DNA of 64,000 nucleotides from Vibrio sp. Isolate34. GTDB lineage: Bacteria; Pseudomonadota; Gammaproteobacteria; Enterobacterales; Vibrionaceae. The stretch's first letter is position 1, and each line of letters starts with the position of its first letter. The translations under genes and the position numbers were made by a program. Location of the stretch: assembly GCF_022397915.1 (NCBI RefSeq), contig NZ_JAKEUO010000007.1:124409-188408 (forward strand). Direction: 5' to 3'. Positions 56,104 through 64,000 of the stretch are shown here, one piece after another. The notes below the pieces were generated by a model, which was not told the origin of the DNA, ran no database searches, and worked only from the letters and a program-made list of their open reading frames with translations.

Positions 56104-57129
56104 ATGGAATACACCGCAGTCTACGAACCCGATATGCAAGCATTCGGTATTCTTGATCTTCAATTACTGCATCGCTATATGTCACCCGCGCTTAATATCG
56201 AAGCGTTGTTGGAAGGCAGTAACATTGATGACCTTCAGCTCAACACGCCAGACACGCACATTACTTTGGCGCAAAAGTTGGCGGTGTTTAGCAATGCACT
56301 AGCGAATACTGACGAAGGCGGTTTAGGGTTAAGAGTCGGCCAACAAGCACGGTTTAGCGACTTTGGTGTTCTAGGTTATGCAGTATTCAGTAGCGAAACG
56401 CTATTAGATGCTTTGCTGATTGGGTTTAAATATCTGAAACTTGCTGGTCCAGTACTCAGAAAAACCATGTCGGTCGAAGATAACGTTGGATACTTCAGAG
56501 CAGAACAGCTGATCGACTTAGACTCCGTGCTGCCATTTTGTTGCGAATATTGGTTCTCAGCGATTCAAAGCCTGTGTGAAGAAGTGCTGCAACAGCGCTT
56601 TCCATCACAAGTGATCCGTTTCCCTTATCCGAAGCCAGAATACGGTGATCTTTATACAGAAGTTTTTCGTTGCCCTGTTGAATTCAATAGTGACCGCCTC
56701 GAATGGCAATTTGATGCAACCAGCTTGTACTCGCCTCTTCCCACTGCAAATACCATCACATTGCAGATGTGTCTTAAATCATGTGACGACATGTTGGCAA
56801 AAGTCAGTTCATCCACCAGCCTTAAAGAAAAGGTCTCGCAAATGTTGCTTGAGAGGCCAGGAAGTTATCCATCGATAGAATCAATCTCGTCAGAACTGGG
56901 GATGTCTTCCCGCACACTGCGCCGTCATCTTAAAGCAGCCGATACCAGCTACCAGAAGATACTCGACCATGTTCGCTTTCATCTTTCGCGACACTATCTA
57001 TCGTCCACCAAAATGAGCATTGAGGAAATCTCTGAGCGTGTCGGATTTTCAGATAGCGCGAACTTTCGTCATGCCTTTCGCAAATGGAGTGGAAGCTCGC
57101 CACGCCAATACCGTAAAGAAGCGGTCTAA
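56104..57129 (+). CDS. AraC-family regulator (Arabinose_bd/OruR type)
   Basis: 341 residues. The N-terminal ligand-sensing domain (about 15-205) is of the type found in ArgR/OruR-like regulators (GGLGLRVGQQARFSDFGVLGYAVFSS). The C-terminal double helix-turn-helix (about 240-340) has SISSELGMSSRTLRRHLKAAD and ISERVGFSDSANFRHAFRKW, ending SPRQYRK. The ATG at 56104 has AGAGG 6 nt upstream, so it is preferred over one nine codons earlier. It is divergent from the acyl-CoA ligase / GMC operon and probably controls it. Confidence 0.88.
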   Translation: MEYTAVYEPDMQAFGILDLQLLHRYMSPALNIEALLEGSNIDDLQLNTPDTHITLAQKLAVFSNALANTDEGGLGLRVGQQARFSDFGVLGYAVFSSETLLDALLIGFKYLKLAGPVLRKTMSVEDNVGYFRAEQLIDLDSVLPFCCEYWFSAIQSLCEEVLQQRFPSQVIRFPYPKPEYGDLYTEVFRCPVEFNSDRLEWQFDATSLYSPLPTANTITLQMCLKSCDDMLAKVSSSTSLKEKVSQMLLERPGSYPSIESISSELGMSSRTLRRHLKAADTSYQKILDHVRFHLSRHYLSSTKMSIEEISERVGFSDSANFRHAFRKWSGSSPRQYRKEAV

Positions 57130-57253
57130 TAAAAAATAACGCATTCAATTAGATTCTAGTGACAATAATTAATATGTTATCGCCTTATCCATTAAACGAC
57201 CGATGAACAAAGGCTTAACGGCTTTTTGACCACATAAAATCTCGTCCAATCAC

Positions 57254-57420
57254 TAGGGCGCGTTGACCTTTCGTGGTTAAATTTTGTTCGGGTGGGAACG
57301 CCTAGTCAAAAGCGTTTTAATCGCGGCGAGGGGGAAGTAGCCTAGTCATTCTAAGCAAATCCCCCTCAACAAAGAGTAAAACGCTTTTTGCGGGGGCGCC
57401 CAGCTCGAACCCTTCGGGCA
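57254..57420 (+). other. Folded intergenic element (multi-stem, possible RNA)
   Basis: An outer stem GGGCGC (57255-57260) can pair with GCGCCC (57395-57400). Inside it lie ACC-tttcgt-GGT, GTTC-gggtgg-GAAC, a 12-bp perfect stem AAAAGCGTTTTA (57307-57318) with TAAAACGCTTTT (57377-57388), and nested in it GAGGGGG (57327-57333) with CCCCCTC (57360-57366). A small CCC-TTC-GGG hairpin follows. The nesting is too regular for chance alone. It lies upstream of a MFS gene with a TTG start, so it could be a leader, a stand-alone RNA or a dispersed Vibrio repeat. Confidence 0.55.
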
Positions 57421-57553
57421 GCGGTATTTTAGTTTCGTTAGTCGATAAATTTCTTTTATCTTAACGACCATTTTTATTCGTTTTACCCAATTCAGTTTCT
57501 CCCCCATAGTCGCGGAAAATTCATCGTTTCTCACACTTTCGGAGGCTCCTGCA

Positions 57554-58705
57554 TTGGACAACATCCAACCAACAACTCGCATAACCGTTCCAGTTATTGC
57601 ACTGTCTTTCTACGCGATCGCTTCAGGCTACTTAATGAGCTCTTTGCCATTAATGCTGTCTGAATATGGCCTAGACAGTAATCTATCGAGTTGGTTGGCG
57701 AGTGCCTTTTACGCAGGTCTTCTAGCGGGTACGTTATTGATTGAGCGCGCCATTGCTCGTATTGGTCATCAAGACGCATTCGTAGTGGCACTGAGCGTGT
57801 TCATTGCAACGATCCTCGTATTGCCATTGATCTCACATCAAGCGGTATGGCTATTGGCTCGTTTTGTTGCTGGTGTTGCGGTAGCGGGCATCTTCGTAAT
57901 CGTTGAATCATGGCTTATGAGCGGTGACGAATCACAACGTGCTAAACGCCTAGCGATTTACATGTGTTCTCTGTACGGCGGTTCTGCAGTTGGTCAGCTA
58001 GGTATTGGTTACCTAGGTATCACTGGCGGCGTACCTTTTATCGCGATGTTCACTCTGCTATTTGGTGCGATCATTGTGCTGATGTACGGACAAGCAACAC
58101 CACCACAGATTCACGATGCTCAGTCTCTGTCTCTAAAACAGGTCAGCAAATTGAGCCACAGCGCTTTAATTGGATGTATCGTGTCTGGGCTTACACTGGG
58201 TGCTATTTACGGTTTAATGCCAGTAGAGCTTGCTCAACGTAACATTGCGCATGAAGACATTGGTGGTTTGATGGCTTTAGTGATCATGGGGGGTATGGCT
58301 GTACAACCGATGGTGACTTGGTTATCCCACCATGTAGGTCAAGTGTTGTTAATGGCTCTGTTTTGCCTACTAGGAGTTGCAAGCATTGGCGTACTAACGA
58401 TCAATCATGACTTCTACGTACTAGGCATGAGCCTGTTCGTGCTAGGCATGGCGACGTTCGCACTTTACCCAATTGCAATTAACTTGGGCTGCCGTAATTT
58501 AGATCCAAGCTACTTGGTGTCAGTGACTCAAATCATGCTGCTTTGCTACAGCATCGGTTCAGTTGCGGGTCCAATTGTGGCAGACAGTTTCATGGATTCT
58601 CAAGCAGGATTATTCACTTACCTGTTCGCGTCTCTGCTAGCGACAACGATCTACATGCTGATCGCAAGCCTTAAACGCTCTCCACTGCAAATCGCTGGCG
58701 AGTAA
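57554..58705 (+). CDS. MFS transporter, YcaD-like
   Basis: 383-residue transporter with about 12 membrane segments. The N-terminus SFYAIASGYLMSSLPLMLSEYGLDS and the block GVAVAGIFVIVESWLMSGDESQRAKRLAIYM are typical of the YcaD group of MFS carriers. The start is TTG, supported by CGGAGG 8 nt upstream; no ATG fits the N-terminus. The long folded leader before it could control expression. Substrate unknown. Confidence 0.87.
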   Translation: MDNIQPTTRITVPVIALSFYAIASGYLMSSLPLMLSEYGLDSNLSSWLASAFYAGLLAGTLLIERAIARIGHQDAFVVALSVFIATILVLPLISHQAVWLLARFVAGVAVAGIFVIVESWLMSGDESQRAKRLAIYMCSLYGGSAVGQLGIGYLGITGGVPFIAMFTLLFGAIIVLMYGQATPPQIHDAQSLSLKQVSKLSHSALIGCIVSGLTLGAIYGLMPVELAQRNIAHEDIGGLMALVIMGGMAVQPMVTWLSHHVGQVLLMALFCLLGVASIGVLTINHDFYVLGMSLFVLGMATFALYPIAINLGCRNLDPSYLVSVTQIMLLCYSIGSVAGPIVADSFMDSQAGLFTYLFASLLATTIYMLIASLKRSPLQIAGE

Positions 58706-58740
58706 TCGATTCTAATCACTTAAGATTAAACGATACACTG

Positions 58741-58788
58741 AGGGGCTCTTCATCAAAGACGATAAGTCTGAAGGAAGCGCCCTTTTTT
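58741..58788 (+). terminator. Probable terminator after the MFS gene
   Basis: AGGGGC-t-CTTC and GAAG-gaagc-GCCCTT form an imperfect stem, followed by six T. Confidence 0.5.
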
Positions 58789-58805
58789 ATTCACGAGTTT
58801 TAAAG

Positions 58806-59699
58806 TTAGCGTATCAGGCGATGACTTTTACGATATTGGCTCGGTGATAGACCAAAATGCTTCTTAAATCGATGTGAGAAGTTATATGGGTCTTTATAAC
58901 CCAGACGATTGGCTATCATTGACACCGACCAATCTTGCTGCTTCAACAAACTGGTCGCTTTGTCCATTCTCAGCTGAATCAATTTGCTGCGCGGAGAAAC
59001 ATTAAACAGCGACTTCGTGACTCGATTTAACTGTTCTTCACTGATAAACACACGCTCGGCCATGCCTGCTACTGTCCACGCTAAATGCAGACTGCTCTCG
59101 ATTTCGTTGTATAACGCCTGAACACGTGCCGTGGTGCTGGTCGATTTAGGTTCAAACCCTGTTAACGTGCGGATGATTTCGCTCATCAGCAGCTTTCTGT
59201 AACTTGCCCTGCCACCAATTTCAAAGTGAACCAAGTTCATTAGTGACCAGATTTGTTCGCACTCGCCGAAAGGGACAATGCTCTGACCCAAGCTCGCGAT
59301 ATGTTGCCACTGAGGGGTATCAGGCGTTAGCATCCACGCCATTTTCCAATAGTTGTATTGAGGATCGAGTTCAAAGCGAAATGGGGTTCCAGCAGGAAGA
59401 ACCACCAGCGTGTATGGCGTAATCGCTTGTACTGAGGTTGCAGTGGTAAGGAGCCCACCCCCTTCTTGTGTAAAAATCAAAGTATGAACATTGACAGATT
59501 CACGTTCAACCCAATACGCGTCATGCAGCTTTGCCATACCACCCATGTAGACACCACAGCTTTTCATTTCCGGGATATCTTCAACGGTTAAAAAACGTTC
59601 TTTACATTGTTCCGCGAGAAAAACATCATCTTGCCACGTTGATTTAGGCTTCATGATATCAATGACGGATTCGCACAGGTTTTGTTGTTTTTTAAACAT
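58806..59699 (-). CDS. AraC-family regulator
   Basis: 297 residues. The N-terminal half is a cupin-like sensing domain (VNVHTLIFTQEGGGLLTT, YTLVVLPAGTPFRFEL). The C-terminal double helix-turn-helix (about 200-295) has VAGMAERVFISEEQLNRVTKSLF and MIANRLGYKDPYNFSHRFKKHFG, ending SPSQYRKSH. It is divergent from the MATE gene with only 50 bp between them, so it is a likely controller of that pump. The effector is unknown. Confidence 0.88.
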   Translation of the reverse strand: MFKKQQNLCESVIDIMKPKSTWQDDVFLAEQCKERFLTVEDIPEMKSCGVYMGGMAKLHDAYWVERESVNVHTLIFTQEGGGLLTTATSVQAITPYTLVVLPAGTPFRFELDPQYNYWKMAWMLTPDTPQWQHIASLGQSIVPFGECEQIWSLMNLVHFEIGGRASYRKLLMSEIIRTLTGFEPKSTSTTARVQALYNEIESSLHLAWTVAGMAERVFISEEQLNRVTKSLFNVSPRSKLIQLRMDKATSLLKQQDWSVSMIANRLGYKDPYNFSHRFKKHFGLSPSQYRKSHRLIR

Positions 59700-59749
59700 G
59701 TTGTTACTTCGCTCAAATCACTATAGTTCTGCCATAAATCGGAGAGCTT

Positions 59750-61147
59750 ATGACAACTAACATCAACCCTAACTCATCTATGAACAACAAGCCAGAGAGC
59801 ATCTTACCTCGTATCGTTAAACTTGGTTTGCCTGTTGCTTTGCAAAGCGCGCTGGTTGCTATTCTTGCCCTTGCTGACGTATTAATGGTCAGTGATTTTG
59901 GCATGGAAGCAGCTGCCGCTGTGGGAATTGCATCAAAATGGCACTTCGTTGCTATTATGATTATGGCAGGGTTGGCCTCAGCAAACGGAACATTAGTCGC
60001 TCAATATTGGGGAAAGAACGACCGTAAAAGTGCGCGCACAGTGTCATCTATCGCGATGGTATTTGGCTTAAAAGTTCTGCTGCCTGTGACTGCAATCATC
60101 ACTCTTGGTTCCCAATTTTTGATGATGTTGCAAACCAGCGATCAAACCGTGATTGAACTTGGCGCAACTTACCTTTGGTATGGATTCCCAGTTCTGCTGC
60201 TGACTCACATTGTGGTCGTGGTAGAAGCAAGTATGCGCTCATCAGGTGACACTGTAACACCACTATTGCTTGGTGCGGTCACGATTGCTCTCAACATCGC
60301 ACTTAACTTCGTGCTCATCAAAGGTGCCTTCGGTATTCCAGCGATGGGCGTTGCAGGTGCGGCATTGGCAACAACCCTAGCGCGCTTGATTCAAGTGGGC
60401 TTGATGTATGGCTACATGCGTATGCGTAACCACTGGTTGTTAACCACGCCTAGCTCACCACATCGTCCGTCATTGTGGTTGTCTTACCGTCGTATTGCGC
60501 TGCCATTAACCATGAATGCGGTGTTATGGGCAATGGGTACCATGGCTTACCAAATGATCTTTGGTCATATGGGTACAACGGAGCTCGCGGTATTCTCAAT
60601 GCTCGCGCCTTTTGAGTCGCTGTGTTACTCGATATTCTTTGGTATTTCTGTAGCGTGTTCAGTGCTACTTGGCCATTCACTCGGTCGTGATGAGTTTGAT
60701 GACGCTATGAGCATGGGGCTGACGTTCATTAAAGCCGTGGTTGGTTTTGGTGCGGTTGTCGGTTTGATGCTGTTTATGGGTAAAGAGCATGTTCTATCAT
60801 GGCTAAACCTGACCACAGACGCTTTATACCCGCTTGCTTCGCCAGCGATGATGATCATGTGCTTTGCAGTTGTAATTCGCATGCTCAACATGGTGATCAT
60901 TAACGGTATTATTCGTGCTGGTGGTGATAATGCGTTCTGCCTTCGTATGGATTTCATCGCGATGTGGATGGTGGGCATTCCAGTATGTGTTTATGGCGCG
61001 TTTGTCGCTGGATGGGACTTCAAATACATCTATGGTCTGATGTTAGTAGAAGAAGTGGTGAAATTGGCTATCTGTTCACACCGTTACTTGAGCCGCCGCT
61101 GGATCAACAACCTAACGGTGACCTACGAAGAACCACAAGCGGCTTAA
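59750..61147 (+). CDS. MATE-family efflux transporter
   Basis: 465-residue transporter with about 12 membrane segments in two homologous halves. N-terminal ILPRIVKLGLPVALQSALVAILALADVLMVSDFG; pore residues and VVEASMRSSGDTVTPLLLGAVTIALNIALNFVLI match MATE proteins of the NorM/DinF group. It exports cationic compounds using Na+ or H+. The divergent AraC regulator next to it suggests induced expression. A near-match to matS lies within it (GTGACACTGTAAC, one base off). Confidence 0.9.
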   Translation: MTTNINPNSSMNNKPESILPRIVKLGLPVALQSALVAILALADVLMVSDFGMEAAAAVGIASKWHFVAIMIMAGLASANGTLVAQYWGKNDRKSARTVSSIAMVFGLKVLLPVTAIITLGSQFLMMLQTSDQTVIELGATYLWYGFPVLLLTHIVVVVEASMRSSGDTVTPLLLGAVTIALNIALNFVLIKGAFGIPAMGVAGAALATTLARLIQVGLMYGYMRMRNHWLLTTPSSPHRPSLWLSYRRIALPLTMNAVLWAMGTMAYQMIFGHMGTTELAVFSMLAPFESLCYSIFFGISVACSVLLGHSLGRDEFDDAMSMGLTFIKAVVGFGAVVGLMLFMGKEHVLSWLNLTTDALYPLASPAMMIMCFAVVIRMLNMVIINGIIRAGGDNAFCLRMDFIAMWMVGIPVCVYGAFVAGWDFKYIYGLMLVEEVVKLAICSHRYLSRRWINNLTVTYEEPQAA

Positions 61148-61190
61148 CCTCATGAAGCTAGATGCCTTCTGAACAAGAAGATAAAAAACA

Positions 61191-61216
61191 AAAAGGTCTG
61201 AGAAATCAGACCTTTT
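61191..61216. terminator. Bidirectional terminator between MATE and ygbA genes
   Basis: AAAAGGTCTGA-gaaa-TCAGACCTTTT, an 11-bp perfect stem with A- and T-runs, between convergent genes. Confidence 0.87.
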
Positions 61217-61247
61217 CGTTTCTTCAGCAACCACTTGGAAACGCCAG

Positions 61248-61643
61248 TTACTCCTTATTCATTCGAATATGGCGGTTCGACACATTCGGCAATGGCTTTT
61301 CCGGTACTTTGCGTTTTTCATGAATCAGATGTCGAATCGCTAAAATAGGATGCTTAAGTAGCATTCTTGGCCCAGCATAGCGCATCACTAAACGCATTTG
61401 CTCTTTCGGATCCGGTTTATAGCAATGAATCGGACACTTATTACAAGTCGGTTTTGCGTCGCCATAAGGACATCTATCCAGTCGTGTTTCGGCATAACGC
61501 AACAGTTGCTCACACTCCTCACATAACGCGTTATTCTGACGAACTTCACCGTGGTGATCTTTGCAGTAGATATGCACCATCGCAATAACGGTTTTGTACT
61601 CCGTTGCGAGCTCGCCTTGTAGAATATTGTTATGTTGGAACAT
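61248..61643 (-). CDS. ygbA: YgbA-like nitrous-oxide-stimulated-promoter family protein
   Basis: 131-residue Cys-rich protein. It contains the family pattern: KTVIAMVHIYCKDHHG, LCEECEQLLRYAETRLDRCPYGDAKPTCNKCPIHCY, and then MRLVMRYAGPRMLLKHPILAIRHL. The nine or so cysteines could bind a metal or an iron-sulphur cluster. E. coli ygbA is controlled by NsrR and helps recovery from nitric oxide stress; the same role here is inferred from family only. No NsrR site was seen. It follows a GNAT gene by 3 nt on the same strand. Confidence 0.88.
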   Translation of the reverse strand: MFQHNNILQGELATEYKTVIAMVHIYCKDHHGEVRQNNALCEECEQLLRYAETRLDRCPYGDAKPTCNKCPIHCYKPDPKEQMRLVMRYAGPRMLLKHPILAIRHLIHEKRKVPEKPLPNVSNRHIRMNKE

Positions 61644-61646
61644 GTT

Positions 61647-62162
61647 TTAATTACCTAATGAGAAACCGTACAGGTTGAGATTAACGCTTCCGCTTATTAC
61701 ATCTTCAACTCGCTCGAACACAAAGCCTAACTTAGTCAGTAGTGCGATACTTCGAATGTTATCAGAGGTTGTGATGGCAACTAAATGATCGATATCAGCA
61801 TTCTGCTTAGCTTGTTCAATTATCGCCTCCGCAGCTTCTTGGGCAAAACCTTGACCATAAAACTCAGGAACAAAACCGTAGCCAATATCATGCGACTCTA
61901 AGGTGTCTCTTTTTATCAATCCGCAGATACCAATTGGCGTTGAAGTCTCCTTGATTTCAACCATCAACAAGCAGACACCCTTCTCTTGATGCATCTTAAG
62001 GATGTTGTTTTCGATGTACTCCACAGCCTTTTCTGTGTCGTTGATTTCCTTATCACCAATGTAACGCAGGAAATCTTCTGAGCTGTACAATCGTTGAATA
62101 AACGCCGCATCTTGAGGTGTGATCATTCTTAATCTTAAACGTTCGGTCTCGACTGCCTGCAT
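61647..62162 (-). CDS. GNAT N-acetyltransferase (RimJ-like)
   Basis: 171 residues from the ATG at 62160-62162, which has AAGGA 11 nt upstream; nine extra codons are open before it without a ribosome site. Family pattern: VETERLRLRMITPQDAAFIQRLY, GICGLIKRDTLESHDIGYGFVPEFYGQGFAQEAA, SIALLTKLGFVFE. The class acetylates amino-terminal or small-molecule amines; the substrate here is unknown. Cotranscribed with ygbA (3-nt gap). Confidence 0.85.
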   Translation of the reverse strand: MQAVETERLRLRMITPQDAAFIQRLYSSEDFLRYIGDKEINDTEKAVEYIENNILKMHQEKGVCLLMVEIKETSTPIGICGLIKRDTLESHDIGYGFVPEFYGQGFAQEAAEAIIEQAKQNADIDHLVAITTSDNIRSIALLTKLGFVFERVEDVISGSVNLNLYGFSLGN

Positions 62163-62259
62163 AGTGATATTTTCCTTGCTGAATACCATGTAAATATTGA
62201 GTTCTAGAGCTAAAATGATTATCCTCCACCGCCTAAACTAAATACAAGGCTATGCAGCA

Positions 62260-62469
62260 ATGAACCGTAAGAAAAAAATTAATCAAATTCTAAAAAAGAA
62301 GCAGAAACAGGCGAATTCTAAACTGCATAGTAGCAACAAGCCTCGCTACATTTCTAAAGCTGACCGCGCAAAAATGGAAGCTGAAGAACAAGCGAAAGCA
62401 GCTCAAGAGCAAGCTGAAGGTTCAGTCGAAGCAACTGTTGAAGCTGAAGAGACACAAGCTACAGAGTAA
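62260..62469 (+). CDS. DUF2986-type small basic/acidic protein
   Basis: 69 residues, beginning MNRKKKINQILKKKQKQANSKL and then KPRYISKADRAKMEAEEQ, with an acidic Glu/Ala-rich tail. The basic front half resembles ribosome-associated or nucleic-acid-binding proteins and matches the DUF2986 family of vibrios and shewanellas. Function unknown. It has its own strong terminator. Confidence 0.8.
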   Translation: MNRKKKINQILKKKQKQANSKLHSSNKPRYISKADRAKMEAEEQAKAAQEQAEGSVEATVEAEETQATE

Positions 62470-62526
62470 GTTTAAACTCGCAGTCCTCTTGTCCAACTCT
62501 CCGAACTGAGTCAACGGACAAGAACA

Positions 62527-62559
62527 AAAAAAGCAGCCTCTATTTTAGGCTGCTTTTTT
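62527..62559 (+). terminator. Terminator after the DUF2986 gene
   Basis: AAAAAAGCAGCC-tctatttta-GGCTGCTTTTTT, a 12-bp stem with flanking A and T runs. It is also placed to end the leftward metal transporter operon (stop at 62585). Confidence 0.9.
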
Positions 62560-62584
62560 GATCCTACCATTTTAATCGCGCTGA

Positions 62585-63508
62585 TTAGCCTTTGAATGGC
62601 TGTACTTCCCAACGGGCAAACGGTGCTTTTGTGTTGATTCCTGCTCTACCCCAACGATCAACAGAATCCACCACTAAAATACGCTCATTCGGTACCAACG
62701 ATTTAATCAAGTTACTTGGCTTTTTCGCTGTGACTAACCATAGAGCATCGTCTTCTGAAAACATCTCTTTAAGCTTGGCTTTGTCTTCGTCTGTCCACTC
62801 AAGCTCGGCTTTGAACATACGCTCTTCAACAAACAATTGGCTGCCAGAGGCGAAATCTTCCAAGCTTTCTGAAAGCAACAATACTGAATCTACGTCATTA
62901 TTTAGCAATACCGCTTGCTGCTTGTTGATCAGTTCACGAACATCCAACATCACACGTTGTAAGTTGCTATCAATCGTTTCAGCTTGTGTCGGCCACAGCA
63001 ACTTAAAGTCGTCAGCCACAATCGCCGCCATACGCGTTAAGTTAGTCGGGTTTAACCACGCGTATTTAGACACATCACCATTCGACAATGTAAGCGCCGC
63101 AACGCCTTGTGCACGCGGTGTAATTGCTTGAGCCGCATCTACTTCCACCAAACGGATATTCCCTTGTCTTGCGTATACAAACGTAGGGTCAGCTTGCCAG
63201 ATCGATGATAGCGTTACCGCAACGGTTGCCTTTTCGCCGGATTGAAGCACTTTACTCGCACCCTTGGTACCAAACCAATTCGGCAGACGGTCAATACCGT
63301 AGCGCTTGGGTGGCAGGTATTCGGTCGTAATGTCTGTGCCTTTGGTTAGCTCTGTCGCCAATGCATAAGTCACAGGTGTACTGGTTAGGATATCTTCTGC
63401 ATTCACATTCAGTGACATCACAGAACCCGCCATTAACACACTACCAAGTACACTCACTTGAGCCGTTGCTTTTACTGAGCTAGCGATACGATTCATTAAA
63501 CAAGTCAT
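62585..63508 (-). CDS. Metal ABC transporter substrate-binding protein
   Basis: 307 residues from the ATG at 63506-63508, supported by AAAGG; the frame is open upstream but that part overlaps the permease gene. A signal peptide ends near SLNVNA-ED. The mature protein has the pattern PVTYALATELTKGTD, LPPKRYGIDRLPNWF and YAWLNPTNLTRMAAIVADD of a zinc/manganese-type binding-protein family, with no His-rich loop. It follows the permease gene by 2 nt, so both form one operon with the ATPase beyond the window edge (inferred). The metal is uncertain. Confidence 0.75.
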   Translation of the reverse strand: MTCLMNRIASSVKATAQVSVLGSVLMAGSVMSLNVNAEDILTSTPVTYALATELTKGTDITTEYLPPKRYGIDRLPNWFGTKGASKVLQSGEKATVAVTLSSIWQADPTFVYARQGNIRLVEVDAAQAITPRAQGVAALTLSNGDVSKYAWLNPTNLTRMAAIVADDFKLLWPTQAETIDSNLQRVMLDVRELINKQQAVLLNNDVDSVLLLSESLEDFASGSQLFVEERMFKAELEWTDEDKAKLKEMFSEDDALWLVTAKKPSNLIKSLVPNERILVVDSVDRWGRAGINTKAPFARWEVQPFKG

Positions 63509-63510
63509 GA

Positions 63511-64000
63511 TTACGCCTTTCTTACAATTCGGTATAGCGTTGCTGCTAGGAAAAACGTTGCAGAAACGATGATGATTGACGCGCCCGATGGCACGGGCAG
63601 TTTTAGTTCCATAGGCAACACAGTTCCAACCAAACATGCGATTGTTGCAAGTAATGCCGAAAGCAGTACAAAGCTTCCCATACGTTTAGTCAGCAATCGA
63701 GCGGTCGCACCTGGAATCAGCAATAACGCACCTACTAAAACCGCGCCCACGATCTTTACGGCTGCAATTGTCACTAAGGTGATCATCATGACAAACAAGT
63801 AATCGTAAAAGCTGGTGTTGTAACCACGAACCTTTGCTATATCAGGGCTGATACAAGTCAAGAGAATGCGGTTGAACGTCGGTATCAAGAGCAAGATGAT
63901 GATCGCGCAGCTACCCGCAAGAATCGCTAAGTCTTGGTCTGTTACGGTAAGAATCGAGCCAAACAGTACGTTTTCAAGCATGTGGATGTTGATCTTACGA
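63511..64000 (-). CDS. Metal (Zn/Mn-type) ABC transporter permease, partial
   Basis: The C-terminal 163 codons of an ABC-3-family permease; the frame is open to the right edge of the window (the first codons visible read RKINIHMLENVLFGSILTV), so the true start lies outside. It has several membrane segments, with YDYLFVMMITLVTIAAVKIVGAVLVGALLLIPGATARLL, which is the ABC-3 permease core. It belongs with the following substrate-binding gene, 2 nt away. Confidence 0.88.
   Translation of the reverse strand, partial: RKINIHMLENVLFGSILTVTDQDLAILAGSCAIIILLLIPTFNRILLTCISPDIAKVRGYNTSFYDYLFVMMITLVTIAAVKIVGAVLVGALLLIPGATARLLTKRMGSFVLLSALLATIACLVGTVLPMELKLPVPSGASIIIVSATFFLAATLYRIVRKA

Noticed and set aside
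57346..57582. Leftward 78-codon frame across the folded intergenic element
   Set aside because: Its composition reflects the inverted repeats and not coding sequence; it also overlaps the MFS gene start.
60245..60257. GTGACACTGTAAC in the MATE gene as a matS
   Set aside because: One fixed base differs; coding context explains the sequence.
63509..63637. Upstream extension of the metal-binding protein gene to 63637
   Set aside because: The extra codons overlap the permease gene and add a sequence with no signal peptide; the ATG at 63508 has a ribosome site and starts a normal signal peptide.
1..64000. CRISPR arrays, tRNA or rRNA genes, or complete insertion sequences
   Set aside because: None was recognised by reading for repeats, cloverleaf patterns or transposase motifs on either strand.

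Overview
The window looks like part of the second chromosome of a Vibrio, probably a marine species near the Splendidus clade (the genus is well supported, the clade is a guess). Evidence for Vibrio: a complete five-gene vxr block in the order known from V. cholerae chromosome II (vxrABCDE beside pntAB), a HutA-type haem receptor divergent from a YhaJ-like LysR gene, a second FabH beside trxC, and several small Vibrio-type families (DUF3319, DUF2861, DUF3069, DUF2986). Base composition is moderate to AT-rich and fairly uniform across the genes.

The main structural result is that the replication terminus appears to lie inside the window. A dif-like XerCD site sits at 18192-18219. Two perfect MatP-type matS palindromes lie at 32454-32466 and 36428-36440. 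Gene orientation also turns over near the dif: to its left 10 of 16 genes point right, and to its right about three quarters point left, as expected if forks meet there. Two decayed genes flank the dif: an SOS-box-driven reading frame whose stop codon lies in the dif core, and a diguanylate cyclase gene broken by an in-frame amber codon. A tyrosine-recombinase-like gene with altered catalytic residues lies 1 kb away.

Layout. 0-2.1 kb: 5-oxoprolinase genes pxpABC. 2.2-6.8 kb: a translationally coupled TonB receptor / YfiR-like / membrane diguanylate cyclase operon. 6.9-11.5 kb: galE, a 24-residue membrane peptide, haem receptor and LysR regulator. 11.5-18 kb: protein acetyltransferase PatZ, a SPOR lipoprotein, Ddl, the recombinase-like gene, DUF3319 and SUI1. 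18-20 kb: the dif zone. 20.8-28.4 kb: vxrE-A and pntBA. 28.8-33.9 kb: a c-di-GMP-flavoured cluster (ComFB, two GGDEF proteins, a beta-barrel protein, DUF3069). 34.2-38.2 kb: modABC and cobyric acid synthase. 38.5-43.5 kb: small envelope proteins, ABC-F factor YbiT, a RimB-like protease lipoprotein and an aspartate/aromatic aminotransferase. 43.7-46.6 kb: anaerobic ribonucleotide reductase nrdDG with paired NrdR boxes. 46.8-52.3 kb: nuclease-like protein, YeeE/YedE pair, glycosyltransferase, GNAT, FabH2 and TrxC. 52.4-57.1 kb: GMC oxidoreductase, acyl-CoA ligase and a divergent AraC regulator. 57.2-64 kb: a folded intergenic element, MFS and MATE transporters, AraC regulator, YgbA, GNAT, DUF2986 and the end of a metal ABC transporter operon.

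Several genes share one theme, c-di-GMP signalling: four GGDEF genes (one broken) and a ComFB protein. The coupled TonB receptor / YfiR / diguanylate cyclase operon is the best candidate for a little-described signalling system. The SOS-controlled relic running into dif, and the folded element at about 57.25-57.42 kb, are the most unusual non-genic structures.
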